Below are positions 44,778 through 52,119 of a stretch of 64,000 bases of DNA, one piece after another; the stretch's first letter is position 1; each line of letters opens with the position of its first letter. The position numbers and the translations under genes were made by a program. The notes below the pieces were generated by a model. That model worked only from the letters and a program-made list of their open reading frames with translations. It did no database searches and had not been told where the DNA came from. The DNA comes from Nanobdellota archaeon. GTDB lineage: Archaea > Nanobdellota > Nanobdellia > Woesearchaeales > JAGLXL01. The stretch is from NCBI GenBank assembly GCA_023132895.1, contig JAGLXL010000002.1, positions 157,782 to 221,781 on the forward strand, given 5' to 3'.

Positions 44778-45518
44778 TTATTCTTCCTTATCCGGTGTCA
44801 ACGGTTCCGGTGTCGGTTCTGGCTCAGGTGTTGGGCCAGGTTCAGGAATTGGTTCTGGTTCAGGCTCTGGTAACGGCTCTGGATCAGGAACTGGTGGTGT
44901 TGGTTCTGGTTCAGGCTGCGGTTCTTCTTGTGCTTTTTTCATCTTTTCATCCTCCTTTTTCTTAATATCTTCAATCTCCTTTTCTTTCTCGGCAATCTCT
45001 TTCTCTTTTCCAATAATCTCTTTCTGTATATCTTCAGGAATAACTTTCTTAAAAGCTGCCTTGGCATCTTGCGTCGGCAGATCAAAATAACTAAAAAACT
45101 TCTCAGTCAGATGAATCTTAAAAGTCCGGCCACATTTCTCCTTCGCCACAAAACCCAATTCTTTCAACCGGCGCATATGGTCATAAGCCTTATTATGGCG
45201 AATCTTAATCACCTCTGATTGTAAAATCGGATATTTCCAAGCAATCACCGCCAAAGTCTCCATGGTCGACTTATCCAACTCAGTCTCAGAAATCAAATTA
45301 GAAACCAAGGGCAAATATTTATCCTTAATTGTAAATTTCCAAAAATCTCCTTTATCAACTAATTTCAAAGCACCAGAATCCTTATCATACTCTTCCTTCA
45401 TCTCCTGAAGAATTGACTTAACTTTTTCCTCAGATAAATTACTTAATCGCGCTACTTCAGAAACTGCTACATCCTTCCCCAAGGCAAACATGATCGCCTC
45501 AACTTTGTTTCTTTCCAT
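44778..45518 (-). CDS. scpB: Segregation and condensation protein B
   Basis: 246 residues. Two winged helices (NKVEAIMFALGKDVAVSEVA; AVIAWKYPILQSEVIKIRHN) identify ScpB, an SMC-complex kite subunit. After a coiled-coil (KEIIGKEKEIAEKEKEIEDI), the last 55 residues are an unusual Pro-Glu repeat (EPEPEPIPEPGPTPEPEP), unlike bacterial ScpB. It overlaps the upstream gene by 20 bp. Confidence 0.9.
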   Translation of the reverse strand: MERNKVEAIMFALGKDVAVSEVARLSNLSEEKVKSILQEMKEEYDKDSGALKLVDKGDFWKFTIKDKYLPLVSNLISETELDKSTMETLAVIAWKYPILQSEVIKIRHNKAYDHMRRLKELGFVAKEKCGRTFKIHLTEKFFSYFDLPTQDAKAAFKKVIPEDIQKEIIGKEKEIAEKEKEIEDIKKKEDEKMKKAQEEPQPEPEPTPPVPDPEPLPEPEPEPIPEPGPTPEPEPTPEPLTPDKEE

Positions 45519-46134
45519 CTAACACCTTCCGGTATTTTTCACCCACCATTTTCACTTCATTTTTATCAACTAATTCATCTAAAAAATCTTCCAGAGTATT
45601 TTTTTGAACACCAGTAATTTTTGACAACTCATCAGCTGTCAGTTCTCTGCTCGATAAAGCCACCATTACAAAATTCCTCAACAATCCTTTGATTTGGCTT
45701 TCCCAGAACATGGTCTGGCTTTTTTGTTGTTTGGCAATCATATCAATTTCATGCAGCCTCATCTGTAAATCAGTAAAAAAACTAGTTAAATCATTTCCAT
45801 TTACCTGCAAATTTTGCGGTTCAATAATTTCAATTGACGAAGGCATATACTCAAAACAAAAATAAGTCACTCGAGGTAAATTCTTAAACAAAATTTCCAG
45901 CTCAGCAAAAGTTGCCCACATCTCTTTGACCATTTTCTCATCTTTAGCCCCGGTCTCTTGTTTCTGGACTTCATTGATATCCACATGCAGAACTTCCAAA
46001 TCCTTCTCTTTTTTTATCTTCTCAACATAATCTTGCATTGTCTTTTCAACATGCCCTTTTGGTTTTCCAATTATCTCTAGAACAATTCTTGCTTGAATCC
46101 ACCCTTCTTCCAATCTTTGCTTAACACTTGTCAT
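45499..46134 (-). CDS. Conserved protein with winged-helix end, ScpB partner
   Basis: 211 residues from the ATG at 46134. The N-terminal ferredoxin-like segment (ARIVLEIIGKPKGHVEKTMQ) and a middle helical part lead to a C-terminal winged-helix-like region (SRELTADELSKITGVQKNTL). The gene overlaps scpB, so it probably works with the SMC complex or as a regulator of it. It does not look like ScpA. Confidence 0.65.
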   Translation of the reverse strand: MTSVKQRLEEGWIQARIVLEIIGKPKGHVEKTMQDYVEKIKKEKDLEVLHVDINEVQKQETGAKDEKMVKEMWATFAELEILFKNLPRVTYFCFEYMPSSIEIIEPQNLQVNGNDLTSFFTDLQMRLHEIDMIAKQQKSQTMFWESQIKGLLRNFVMVALSSRELTADELSKITGVQKNTLEDFLDELVDKNEVKMVGEKYRKVLDGKKQS

Positions 46135-46179
46135 ATCCAATCAAAACAATAACTTCTTTTTAAACTTTTTTAAATACTG

Positions 46180-46275
46180 AGGAATTCCTAGTATCCTGAG
46201 AAATTTACAAAGTAAATTTCTGGGACACAGGAAATTAAAAATTTCCTAGTGTGTCAAAAACCGCTTACAGTTTTT
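46180..46275. repeat. Hairpin cluster between the LTD protein and ScpB-partner genes
   Basis: AGGAATTCCT (46180-46189), AGAAATTTAC AAA GTAAATTTCT (46199-46221) and AGGAAATT AAA AATTTCCT flanked by GACAC/GTGTC (46224-46255) lie in tandem. An AAAAACCG/CAGTTTTTT imperfect stem (about 46256-46275) then runs into the LTD stop codon. The TCCtg-hairpin-GGGACAC-hairpin-GTGT pattern is the same as at 16541-16597. Confidence 0.75.
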
Positions 46276-48415
46276 TACAGATAAGTATCACCAAAAGCAA
46301 AACCAAAACTCCAATAATCATCATCGGCACCCATTCAAAACTTTGTTTTGATTTAGAAAGATAAACAATCTTCCCGTCTTCATTTAATCTCCTTAACAAA
46401 CTTAATTTTTCATTTATACTAATATTCCTAACAGACAACTCCTCACCCACTACCATGCATTCCTCATCTTCATCTGTCTCTCGAACTTTAATCTCCTCAG
46501 TTATTTCCTTATCAGTTTTTTGATTATCTTTATTTATTTTAATCTTCAACTTATATTCACCTTCTTTAACATCTTCATCAACCTCTAAATTCAAATCAAT
46601 AACCCTGATCTCGTTCACCTCTAATTTAAGTTCTTCAATCACCTCTTCACTGTAATGTTTTGGACCTCGATAAATATAACTCTTGACTTTAATATCATGC
46701 TCCTCATCATCACCTGTTAATTCAACTTTGACATCAAAATCTCCCCCTGCTTGAACTTCATCTGGGCTTTCTACTAATTTATAACCAAACTTTTGACTAG
46801 AACCAGAAACACTTCCACTAACTTCTTGACATAATTCTTTGTCAATCCCCTTAATCCTAAAACCCTCTCTCACTTCTTTTTCCAAACCTTTCAAAACCAT
46901 TTCATAATCACCATCTAAATAATATTGGTTGCAATTAGGTTCTAACTGTACTGGTAAAGTCAAAGTATAATCCTTAAACTTGTCAAAAACACTCGTCTTA
47001 GTCCGTTTACTCACAATTCGACCATCTTTTTCAGCGTACAGTTCAACATTATATTTGGTTTCATCACCTTTGTAAATATGAACCTTCACCCTTACTCTAT
47101 CTCCCCATTCAGCTTCGTCATCATTGCCTAGATAAATCTCCTCAATTTCTAAATTAGAATCAAAAACCTTGTACTGAGGATTAATCACCACCAAATCAAA
47201 ATCCACATTATTACTCAAGTCATTGTCCTGACAGTCAATTTCCTTAATTTCAAAAAATATTTTGTAAATATCTTCGGGTAAATTTGGAGTATAAGTTTTT
47301 GTCCGAGTTGTTGTAATCACCTTATCTGTCCACGGCTTGTAAGTTTTCACCACTTTCCCAAAAACATCTTCTACTCGACCCTCAACTGTCAAATTTCCTG
47401 TTTCACCATAATTCCTCTCAACAACCACATCCCAAACCAAACCTTGGCCAGAATTAAAAATTGAATTCCGAGGCAAAACCTTAACGCTCCAATCACAACC
47501 ATCAACCCTCACATTCTCCCCTCCAAGAGTTGCCGTTGATTTATACCATCCTTCCTTAACTTTGCTCCAGCTCATCCCCTCCACACCTCCACTGTAACTC
47601 ATTGAATCAATCAAATTACTGTTATTTACTGGATAACCATCATAAAAACGAACTTCTTCAAAACCATCATTATTCAAAGCAAAATCAGTATCTCCGTTTC
47701 GATAAACAACTAGATAACTCCCAGCTGGAATTACTGTTCCAGCAGTAGTAGTTACATCACTAATATACAACTCATGACTATCATCTTTATCATAAAGAAC
47801 TAATCCTCGCAGATCAATTGGCGCCTTGCCTGTATTATATAGTTCCACCCATTCACCCAATGGTTTATCTGCATCATCATTTCCAATTGGATCAGGCAAA
47901 AATTCATTTATTTTTACCTGGCTATAATCTTGGATAAATCCAGCTTTGCTGTTGATCTCACAAGGAGTTCCGCCTAAAACTAAACTATCTTCCCAATTAC
48001 CGCCAGTACACTCACCACCAGCACACTCCAAAGTTTTTCCATTATTATTTGCTTTATTATTGTCATAAGGGAACAACCAACTTTTAGTTCCATTAGACAG
48101 CTCAATCACATCACCATCATTACTTAAAACAAAATTACCATCAGCTACTTGAAAACCATAAGTATTTTGAAAAGCAACTGCATTCCTAGCTATTACTACA
48201 TAACCACCACTGCCAATTATAATATCATCAAAATCATTTCCATCAATTTTCCAATTACTTAAATTAATTTCATTTTCACTATATAACTCAATCCATTCAT
48301 TATATTGTCCGCCCCAATCACTAGTCGGAGCATACATCACCTCATTAATTCTTACTTCAGCTAAAACTAGCTGAGAGAAAACAACTAAGACCAGTAACCA
48401 CACCAATTTTTTCAT
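46265..48415 (-). CDS. Lamin-tail-domain surface protein with C-terminal anchor
   Basis: 716 residues. A signal peptide (MKKLVWLLVLVVFSQLVLA) is followed by two lamin-tail domains (VRINEVMYAPTSDWGGQYNE; VKINEFLPDP...GEWVELYN). CARDB/Ig-like repeats and one C-terminal membrane helix (WVPMMIIGVLVLLLVILI) complete the protein. It is probably displayed on the cell surface and may bind ligands or DNA. Operators identical or close to the gyrA site lie just upstream of its TATA box. Confidence 0.85.
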   Translation of the reverse strand: MKKLVWLLVLVVFSQLVLAEVRINEVMYAPTSDWGGQYNEWIELYSENEINLSNWKIDGNDFDDIIIGSGGYVVIARNAVAFQNTYGFQVADGNFVLSNDGDVIELSNGTKSWLFPYDNNKANNNGKTLECAGGECTGGNWEDSLVLGGTPCEINSKAGFIQDYSQVKINEFLPDPIGNDDADKPLGEWVELYNTGKAPIDLRGLVLYDKDDSHELYISDVTTTAGTVIPAGSYLVVYRNGDTDFALNNDGFEEVRFYDGYPVNNSNLIDSMSYSGGVEGMSWSKVKEGWYKSTATLGGENVRVDGCDWSVKVLPRNSIFNSGQGLVWDVVVERNYGETGNLTVEGRVEDVFGKVVKTYKPWTDKVITTTRTKTYTPNLPEDIYKIFFEIKEIDCQDNDLSNNVDFDLVVINPQYKVFDSNLEIEEIYLGNDDEAEWGDRVRVKVHIYKGDETKYNVELYAEKDGRIVSKRTKTSVFDKFKDYTLTLPVQLEPNCNQYYLDGDYEMVLKGLEKEVREGFRIKGIDKELCQEVSGSVSGSSQKFGYKLVESPDEVQAGGDFDVKVELTGDDEEHDIKVKSYIYRGPKHYSEEVIEELKLEVNEIRVIDLNLEVDEDVKEGEYKLKIKINKDNQKTDKEITEEIKVRETDEDEECMVVGEELSVRNISINEKLSLLRRLNEDGKIVYLSKSKQSFEWVPMMIIGVLVLLLVILICKKL

Positions 48416-48462
48416 TTCCTTAGTAATGTCCTAAACCTATTTATTTTTTCCCTAAAATAAAT

Positions 48463-48495
48463 ACTTACATTGTAAGTAATACTTACACTGTAAGT
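48463..48495. promoter_or_regulatory. Tandem palindromic operators in divergent promoter
   Basis: ACTTACA T TGTAAGT (48463-48477) and ACTTACA C TGTAAGT (48481-48495) are 18 bp apart centre to centre, so a regulator dimer could bind them nearly side by side. They adjoin a likely TATA (AAAATAAATAGG, minus strand, about 48437-48448) of the LTD gene. The divergent three-gene operon has TCTTATAAAATG near 48547-48558. The perfect copy is identical to the one upstream of gyrA. Confidence 0.8.
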
Positions 48496-48611
48496 AAAAT
48501 TTAAACTAAAATATTTTGACTACTCAAAAACAATAACACCAAATAACTCTTATAAAATGCTCACAAAACTTTTAATAACCAAGTCAATTTAAAAAGGCTG
48601 GAGGTGGTAGA

Positions 48612-49046
48612 ATGTTTAATTTTTTAAAGAAAAAGAAAGAGCTTAAAATCCCGACTCCTCCTTCAGATACAAATCTTCCCAGTTTTCCTTCTCCAAAGGA
48701 TTTAGAAAAACCATCTGAAGCAGAAATCCAAGAAGCTGTTGGATCTCAAGCTCAAACACCTTTACAAAAACAAAAGCAGAGGGTTATTGAAAAAGAAAAA
48801 TTAGGACTTTCTGAAATTCGGGAACATCATGTTGTCAAACCAATTTTTATTCATGCTCCAACTTACAAAGCACTTATCGATGAGGTTAGCCAAATGAAAG
48901 CTCAGCTTGTCGAAGCTGATGACATTGTCGAAACCTTGGAAAATTTCAAAGAAGATCAGGATAAAGCCTATCGAAGTTGGCAGTCAAATATAAAAGATAT
49001 TCATGGAAAACTCATCTATGTTGATGAAGTCTTATTTAAGAGGTGA
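48612..49046 (+). CDS. Small protein with DYK-like helical domain, paralogue 1
   Basis: 144 residues. The basic N-terminus FNFLKKKKELKIPTPPSDT is followed by a Pro/Ser-rich linker and a helical C-terminal module (residues about 78-142: PIFIHAPTYKALIDEVSQM and onward, ending IYVDEVLFK). That module is clearly related to the whole of the next protein. GGAGGTGGT precedes the ATG. Function unknown. Confidence 0.7.
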   Translation: MFNFLKKKKELKIPTPPSDTNLPSFPSPKDLEKPSEAEIQEAVGSQAQTPLQKQKQRVIEKEKLGLSEIREHHVVKPIFIHAPTYKALIDEVSQMKAQLVEADDIVETLENFKEDQDKAYRSWQSNIKDIHGKLIYVDEVLFKR

Positions 49047-49050
49047 AAAA

Positions 49051-49278
49051 ATGCCAGAAATGCCTGTTTTTGTTAAAATTGAAGATTATAAGGACGTTCT
49101 CGATGTTGTTAATGTCATCAAAAACAAAATTGTTGATGCTAGAAAAACATTGGAAAAAATTAATCAACTTAAAAATGATGAAGATGCTGAATTAGAAGTT
49201 TGGAGCAATACCCTAGAAGAAATGGACAGAAAAGTTGATTTTATTGATAAGACCTTATTTGAACCAGAAACTTTGTAA
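49051..49278 (+). CDS. Small helical protein, paralogue 2
   Basis: 75 residues from the ATG at 49051, 4 bp after the previous stop codon, with GAGGTG upstream. PVFVKIEDYKDVLDVVNVIK and the ending VDFIDKTLFEPE align with PIFIHAPTYKALIDEVSQMK and LIYVDEVLFK of the previous gene, indicating tandem duplication. Predicted long helices suggest a coiled dimer. Function unknown. Confidence 0.7.
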   Translation: MPEMPVFVKIEDYKDVLDVVNVIKNKIVDARKTLEKINQLKNDEDAELEVWSNTLEEMDRKVDFIDKTLFEPETL

Positions 49279-49279
49279 A

Positions 49280-49795
49280 ATGGCTAAGAAAAAAACTCAG
49301 GAAAAAGAAGAAGTCTTTTTCGTTGGTGTCCAGGATCCTCTTGAAGTTAGAAGAAATATTTTAGAAACTTCAAAGGAAATGGTTCAGTTCTTGCAGCAGC
49401 ATGAAAAACTTAAAACCCTTCGCAATGAAAAACAAGAAGCCATTAAGCGTTTGAGAGAAGATGTTCGCCAGCTCAAACTTTATATCAATAAATTACGCAA
49501 AGCTTTGCCTAAAACCAAATTAAGGATTCATCTGCACCAAGAGCACAAAATCTTCAAATGCGATCGCTGCGACAAAGAATTCAAATCAAGGCAAAGCTTG
49601 ACTAAACACCACAAATTACACAGTAAGAAAAAGAAAGTAAAAGTCATCAAAAAAGCAGCTAAAAAACCAGTGGCTAAAGAAACTCAAGCCAAGTTAGCGC
49701 CGCCAGTCATGGAAAAACCAAAACCCATGACTGACATTGAAAAACTCGAATCAGAATTAGCTGACATCGAAAACAAACTCGGCAGACTTGAATAA
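49280..49795 (+). CDS. Coiled-coil protein with C2H2 zinc finger
   Basis: 171 residues from the ATG at 49280, 1 bp after the previous stop codon. A coiled-coil (about 20-75) is followed by a single C2H2 finger (FKCDRCDKEFKSRQSLTKHH, then KLH), a basic Lys/Ala-rich linker and a second short coiled-coil (DIEKLESELADIENKLGRLE). DNA or protein binding is likely. It is the third gene of the operon controlled by the palindromic operators. Confidence 0.75.
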   Translation: MAKKKTQEKEEVFFVGVQDPLEVRRNILETSKEMVQFLQQHEKLKTLRNEKQEAIKRLREDVRQLKLYINKLRKALPKTKLRIHLHQEHKIFKCDRCDKEFKSRQSLTKHHKLHSKKKKVKVIKKAAKKPVAKETQAKLAPPVMEKPKPMTDIEKLESELADIENKLGRLE

Positions 49796-49853
49796 ATTTC
49801 TTTTTTTTATAATTAAATTTAAATACCACTTCTAATTTTCAAACTCTATCTGC

Positions 49854-49887
49854 GGGCGCAGCGGAAATCAGAGATTTCCTGGTGCCC
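49854..49887. repeat. Spacer hairpin before tRNA-Leu
   Basis: GGGC..GGAAATC AGA GATTTCC..GCCC is a nested hairpin with a 3-nt loop in the gap upstream of the tRNA. It matches the spacer family in style. GCGGGCG occurs both at its left edge (49852) and at the tRNA 5' end (49905). Confidence 0.6.
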
Positions 49888-49904
49888 ACATTCACTACGT
49901 TCAT

Positions 49905-50073
49905 GCGGGCGTGCCGGAGTGGCCAAACGGGACAGTAACTCACAGTTGAACTGTGTGTCGTCTTAACTCAAGGCATTTGAGTGCAGAGTGCTGCAATCGC
50001 AGTGCGATGAAGAACCATTCGTAAGTCATCTGTTGGCTTAGTGCCTACGCAGGTTCGAACCCTGCCGCCCGCA
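49905..50073 (+). tRNA. tRNA-Leu, probably CAA, with two introns
   Basis: Type II tRNA with acceptor GCGGGCG/CGCCCGC, D-arm CCG..GAGTGGCCAAA..CGG, long variable arm GGC TTAGT GCC and T-arm GCAGG TTCGAAC CCTGC. A single uninterrupted anticodon arm cannot be drawn. Removing 49936-49965 (30 nt, between positions 30 and 31, helix GGAC/GTCT) and 49973-50027 (55 nt, at 37/38) gives stem ACAGA/TCTGT, loop CTCAAGA and a mature length of 84 nt. The 37/38 motif has one mismatch in its central helix, so the exact intron borders and anticodon are less sure than the Leu call. Confidence 0.72.
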
Positions 50074-50150
50074 TTTAAATTTCCGAGCGGAGCGAGGGGA
50101 GGTGTCGGAACCAAGGGTTCTGACGTGGGAACCCTGCCGCCCGCATTTAA
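50057..50150 (+). repeat. 22-nt duplication of the tRNA-Leu 3' end
   Basis: The last part of the T-arm, the acceptor 3' strand and ATTTAA (50057-50078) are repeated exactly at 50129-50150, 72 bp downstream. Between them is a hairpin GTCGGAACC AAG GGTTCTGAC (50104-50124). Such a partial tRNA copy is what integration and loss of an element at a tRNA gene could leave, or a local duplication. Confidence 0.75.
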
Positions 50151-50222
50151 TATTACGAAAGATTTATAAGTTAAATCTTCGCCAACCTCATAATCGGAGC
50201 GTGTTCTAAACATAATTGAAAA

Positions 50223-51896
50223 ATGCCAGAAGGAGAAACATTGCTTCCCAGAGAAGGAGAACCTGAAAGAGAAACACCGGCAGGAGAAGCTCCAGAAGAA
50301 GAAAGCTCTCCAGAAGAATCTCAAGACCCAGCTCCAACTGAAGAAGACCAACCTCTTCCAGAAGGAGAACCTTCTGAAGAATCACCACCAACAGTAGAAA
50401 CCCCTCAAGAAGAACCAACTCTAATCACTATTGATAAATATGTTCTCGGTAAAAAAATTGGCGAAGGAGCTGTTGGCGCTGTTTACAAAGCCAGCGATAC
50501 AACCAAACCAGGAGAAACTTTTGCCTTTAAGATTTCAAACGATACAATCGATAATAATGTTGGTCAATTTCAAAGAGAGGTTGCTATTCTTCTTGGATCA
50601 AAGCAAGAATTCCAACACCCACATCTTGTCCAAGTTCTGGATGCCGGTATCCACGAAAAAAAACCTTGGCTTGTCAGGGAATATATTGACGGCCAAGATT
50701 TAGACAGCCTCTTAGAAGAAAAATCTCAGGCCGGCGAATTTATTTCAACTGCCTACGGTCTTGATATTCTTATCCAAATTGCCGATGCTTTGAAATACTG
50801 TCATGACCATACAATTATTCACCGGGATTTAAAACCAGGCAATGTTCTCATCACTCCTGGCGATCAAGTTAAAATTACAGATTTTGGTTTGAGTACAGTT
50901 AAATCATCTAGTTTAACTCATACCCTTGTTGCTTCTCTTTCCCAAACCAATCCAGAAGCTGTCGGAACTTTTGAATATATGTCACCTAATCAAAGAAAAG
51001 GTGGCAAACCTGTTTCTCAAGACGACCTTTTTGCTTTTGGTACACTTCTTTATAAAATGTTTACTAATCAATTACCAATGGAAAGTCTCTTCAAAGACGA
51101 CCCTTCAGATATCAACTCCAAAATCCCTGAAGAAATCAACCAAGTTTTTAGAAAATGTATTTCCCAAAAAGAATCAGAACAACTTCAAAACACAGAGCAA
51201 TTATACAAGGAATTAATCAGAATTAGAAACGATTTACCTAATCTCGGCCGTGACCAATCCTCACTTACCATCTTAAATGAAGGGACTTATCAAGCCCTGC
51301 AGGAACGTTGTTTAGGTGAAAAAGGTCTCCACGAAATATTTTTAACTTTGCACAGTGAATTATCGCAACTCGCCATTTTGAAAAGAGAATTTAAAGTTTA
51401 CCGTCCAGATAATTCCAAGCCCCCTTATGATTTTTCTCTCAAAAGTCGAAAAGGTAATGAGTGTTGGGCCACCCTTATACTTCAAGCCGAGAACAAATAT
51501 TTTCAAATTAAATTGCATCGGTTTACGTATGGTAGTACAGACTATGAGCTCCAATTTTCCTTTACCAAAGAACCAGAATATGACATCCAACATCATAAAT
51601 CCCCCAGAAAATTATTTGGTAAAAATGTTATTTTAGGAATCCCTCTTGGTAATTCAGTCAGAACAACTATGAAAGAAATCGGAGAAAAAGATGTTGTCAA
51701 ATACAAATGGTTTCAAAGCGACCCAGGGATATTAGCCGAAGGCGAACCTCAAGAATTCTTCAAAAAAGTTATTAATTTATCTTATCAACAACAAGACGAA
51801 ACCCTCACCGCCCTCAATTATTTTCATCAGATGACTCAGTTAATCCGTGGTTATTTTGCTGATTTGAACAAAAGGTCAAGAGAACTTCTTAAGTGA
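50223..51896 (+). CDS. Hanks-type Ser/Thr protein kinase
   Basis: 557 residues. The first 70 are a Glu/Pro-rich tail. The kinase domain has the glycine loop GEGAVGAVYKA (about 80), AFKIS with the VAIK-type Lys, HRDLKPGN (about 200) and DFG (about 220), all intact. The region from about 345 onward is not a recognised domain and may sense or bind a partner. No membrane helix, so cytosolic. A TATA-like GATTTATAAG lies near 50160-50170. Hanks kinases are uncommon in small DPANN genomes. Confidence 0.9.
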   Translation: MPEGETLLPREGEPERETPAGEAPEEESSPEESQDPAPTEEDQPLPEGEPSEESPPTVETPQEEPTLITIDKYVLGKKIGEGAVGAVYKASDTTKPGETFAFKISNDTIDNNVGQFQREVAILLGSKQEFQHPHLVQVLDAGIHEKKPWLVREYIDGQDLDSLLEEKSQAGEFISTAYGLDILIQIADALKYCHDHTIIHRDLKPGNVLITPGDQVKITDFGLSTVKSSSLTHTLVASLSQTNPEAVGTFEYMSPNQRKGGKPVSQDDLFAFGTLLYKMFTNQLPMESLFKDDPSDINSKIPEEINQVFRKCISQKESEQLQNTEQLYKELIRIRNDLPNLGRDQSSLTILNEGTYQALQERCLGEKGLHEIFLTLHSELSQLAILKREFKVYRPDNSKPPYDFSLKSRKGNECWATLILQAENKYFQIKLHRFTYGSTDYELQFSFTKEPEYDIQHHKSPRKLFGKNVILGIPLGNSVRTTMKEIGEKDVVKYKWFQSDPGILAEGEPQEFFKKVINLSYQQQDETLTALNYFHQMTQLIRGYFADLNKRSRELLK

Positions 51897-51945
51897 TTAT
51901 TCTTTTAATTTACCACTCAAAAGTAGTTAAAAATAGAAACATTTA

Positions 51946-51967
51946 TATACTAGTAGTATAAAATACT
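51946..51967. promoter_or_regulatory. Overlapping palindromes at the RHH promoter
   Basis: TATACTA G TAGTATA (51946-51960) and AGTAT AAA ATACT (51955-51967) overlap each other and the TATA box (TTTATATA, 51942-51949), just before the ATG of the ribbon-helix-helix gene. This is what an autoregulatory operator of an RHH repressor would look like. Confidence 0.65.
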
Positions 51968-51972
51968 ATGAT

Positions 51973-52119
51973 ATGAGACAAAAAATAAGCATAACTGTAG
52001 GCGAAGATACTCTAACTAAAGTCCGTGATGAAATGAAGTCAAAAACTTACAGAAATAAATCTCATTTTTTTGAATTAGCTGCTTTAAATTTTATCAAAAA
52101 TAGAGGAAAATCAAAATGA
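51973..52119 (+). CDS. Ribbon-helix-helix (CopG-like) regulator
   Basis: 48 residues: one N-terminal strand (MRQKISITVGEDTLTKVRDE) and two helices (the second ...NKSHFFELAALNFIKN) fit the RHH/MetJ-Arc fold. The ATG at 51973 follows overlapping palindromes and a TATA box. Its stop codon overlaps the Nudix ATG (ATGA), so they are translationally coupled. It probably represses its own operon. Confidence 0.72.
   Translation: MRQKISITVGEDTLTKVRDEMKSKTYRNKSHFFELAALNFIKNRGKSK

Noticed and set aside
45499..46134. ScpA
   Set aside because: It lies next to scpB but the N-terminal ScpA helix-bundle motifs are not visible; it is left as a conserved partner of unknown function.
49939..49955. Reading the first hairpin of the tRNA-Leu insertion as a tRNA-Ser(TGA) anticodon arm (loop GTTGAAC)
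   Set aside because: The D-arm would then be far from the anticodon stem, and the rest fits tRNA-Leu after removal of introns much better.
49968..50418. Minus-strand frames over the tRNA-Leu region and start of the kinase gene
   Set aside because: They cross the tRNA gene and the Glu/Pro-rich kinase tail, have no promoter and are low-complexity.
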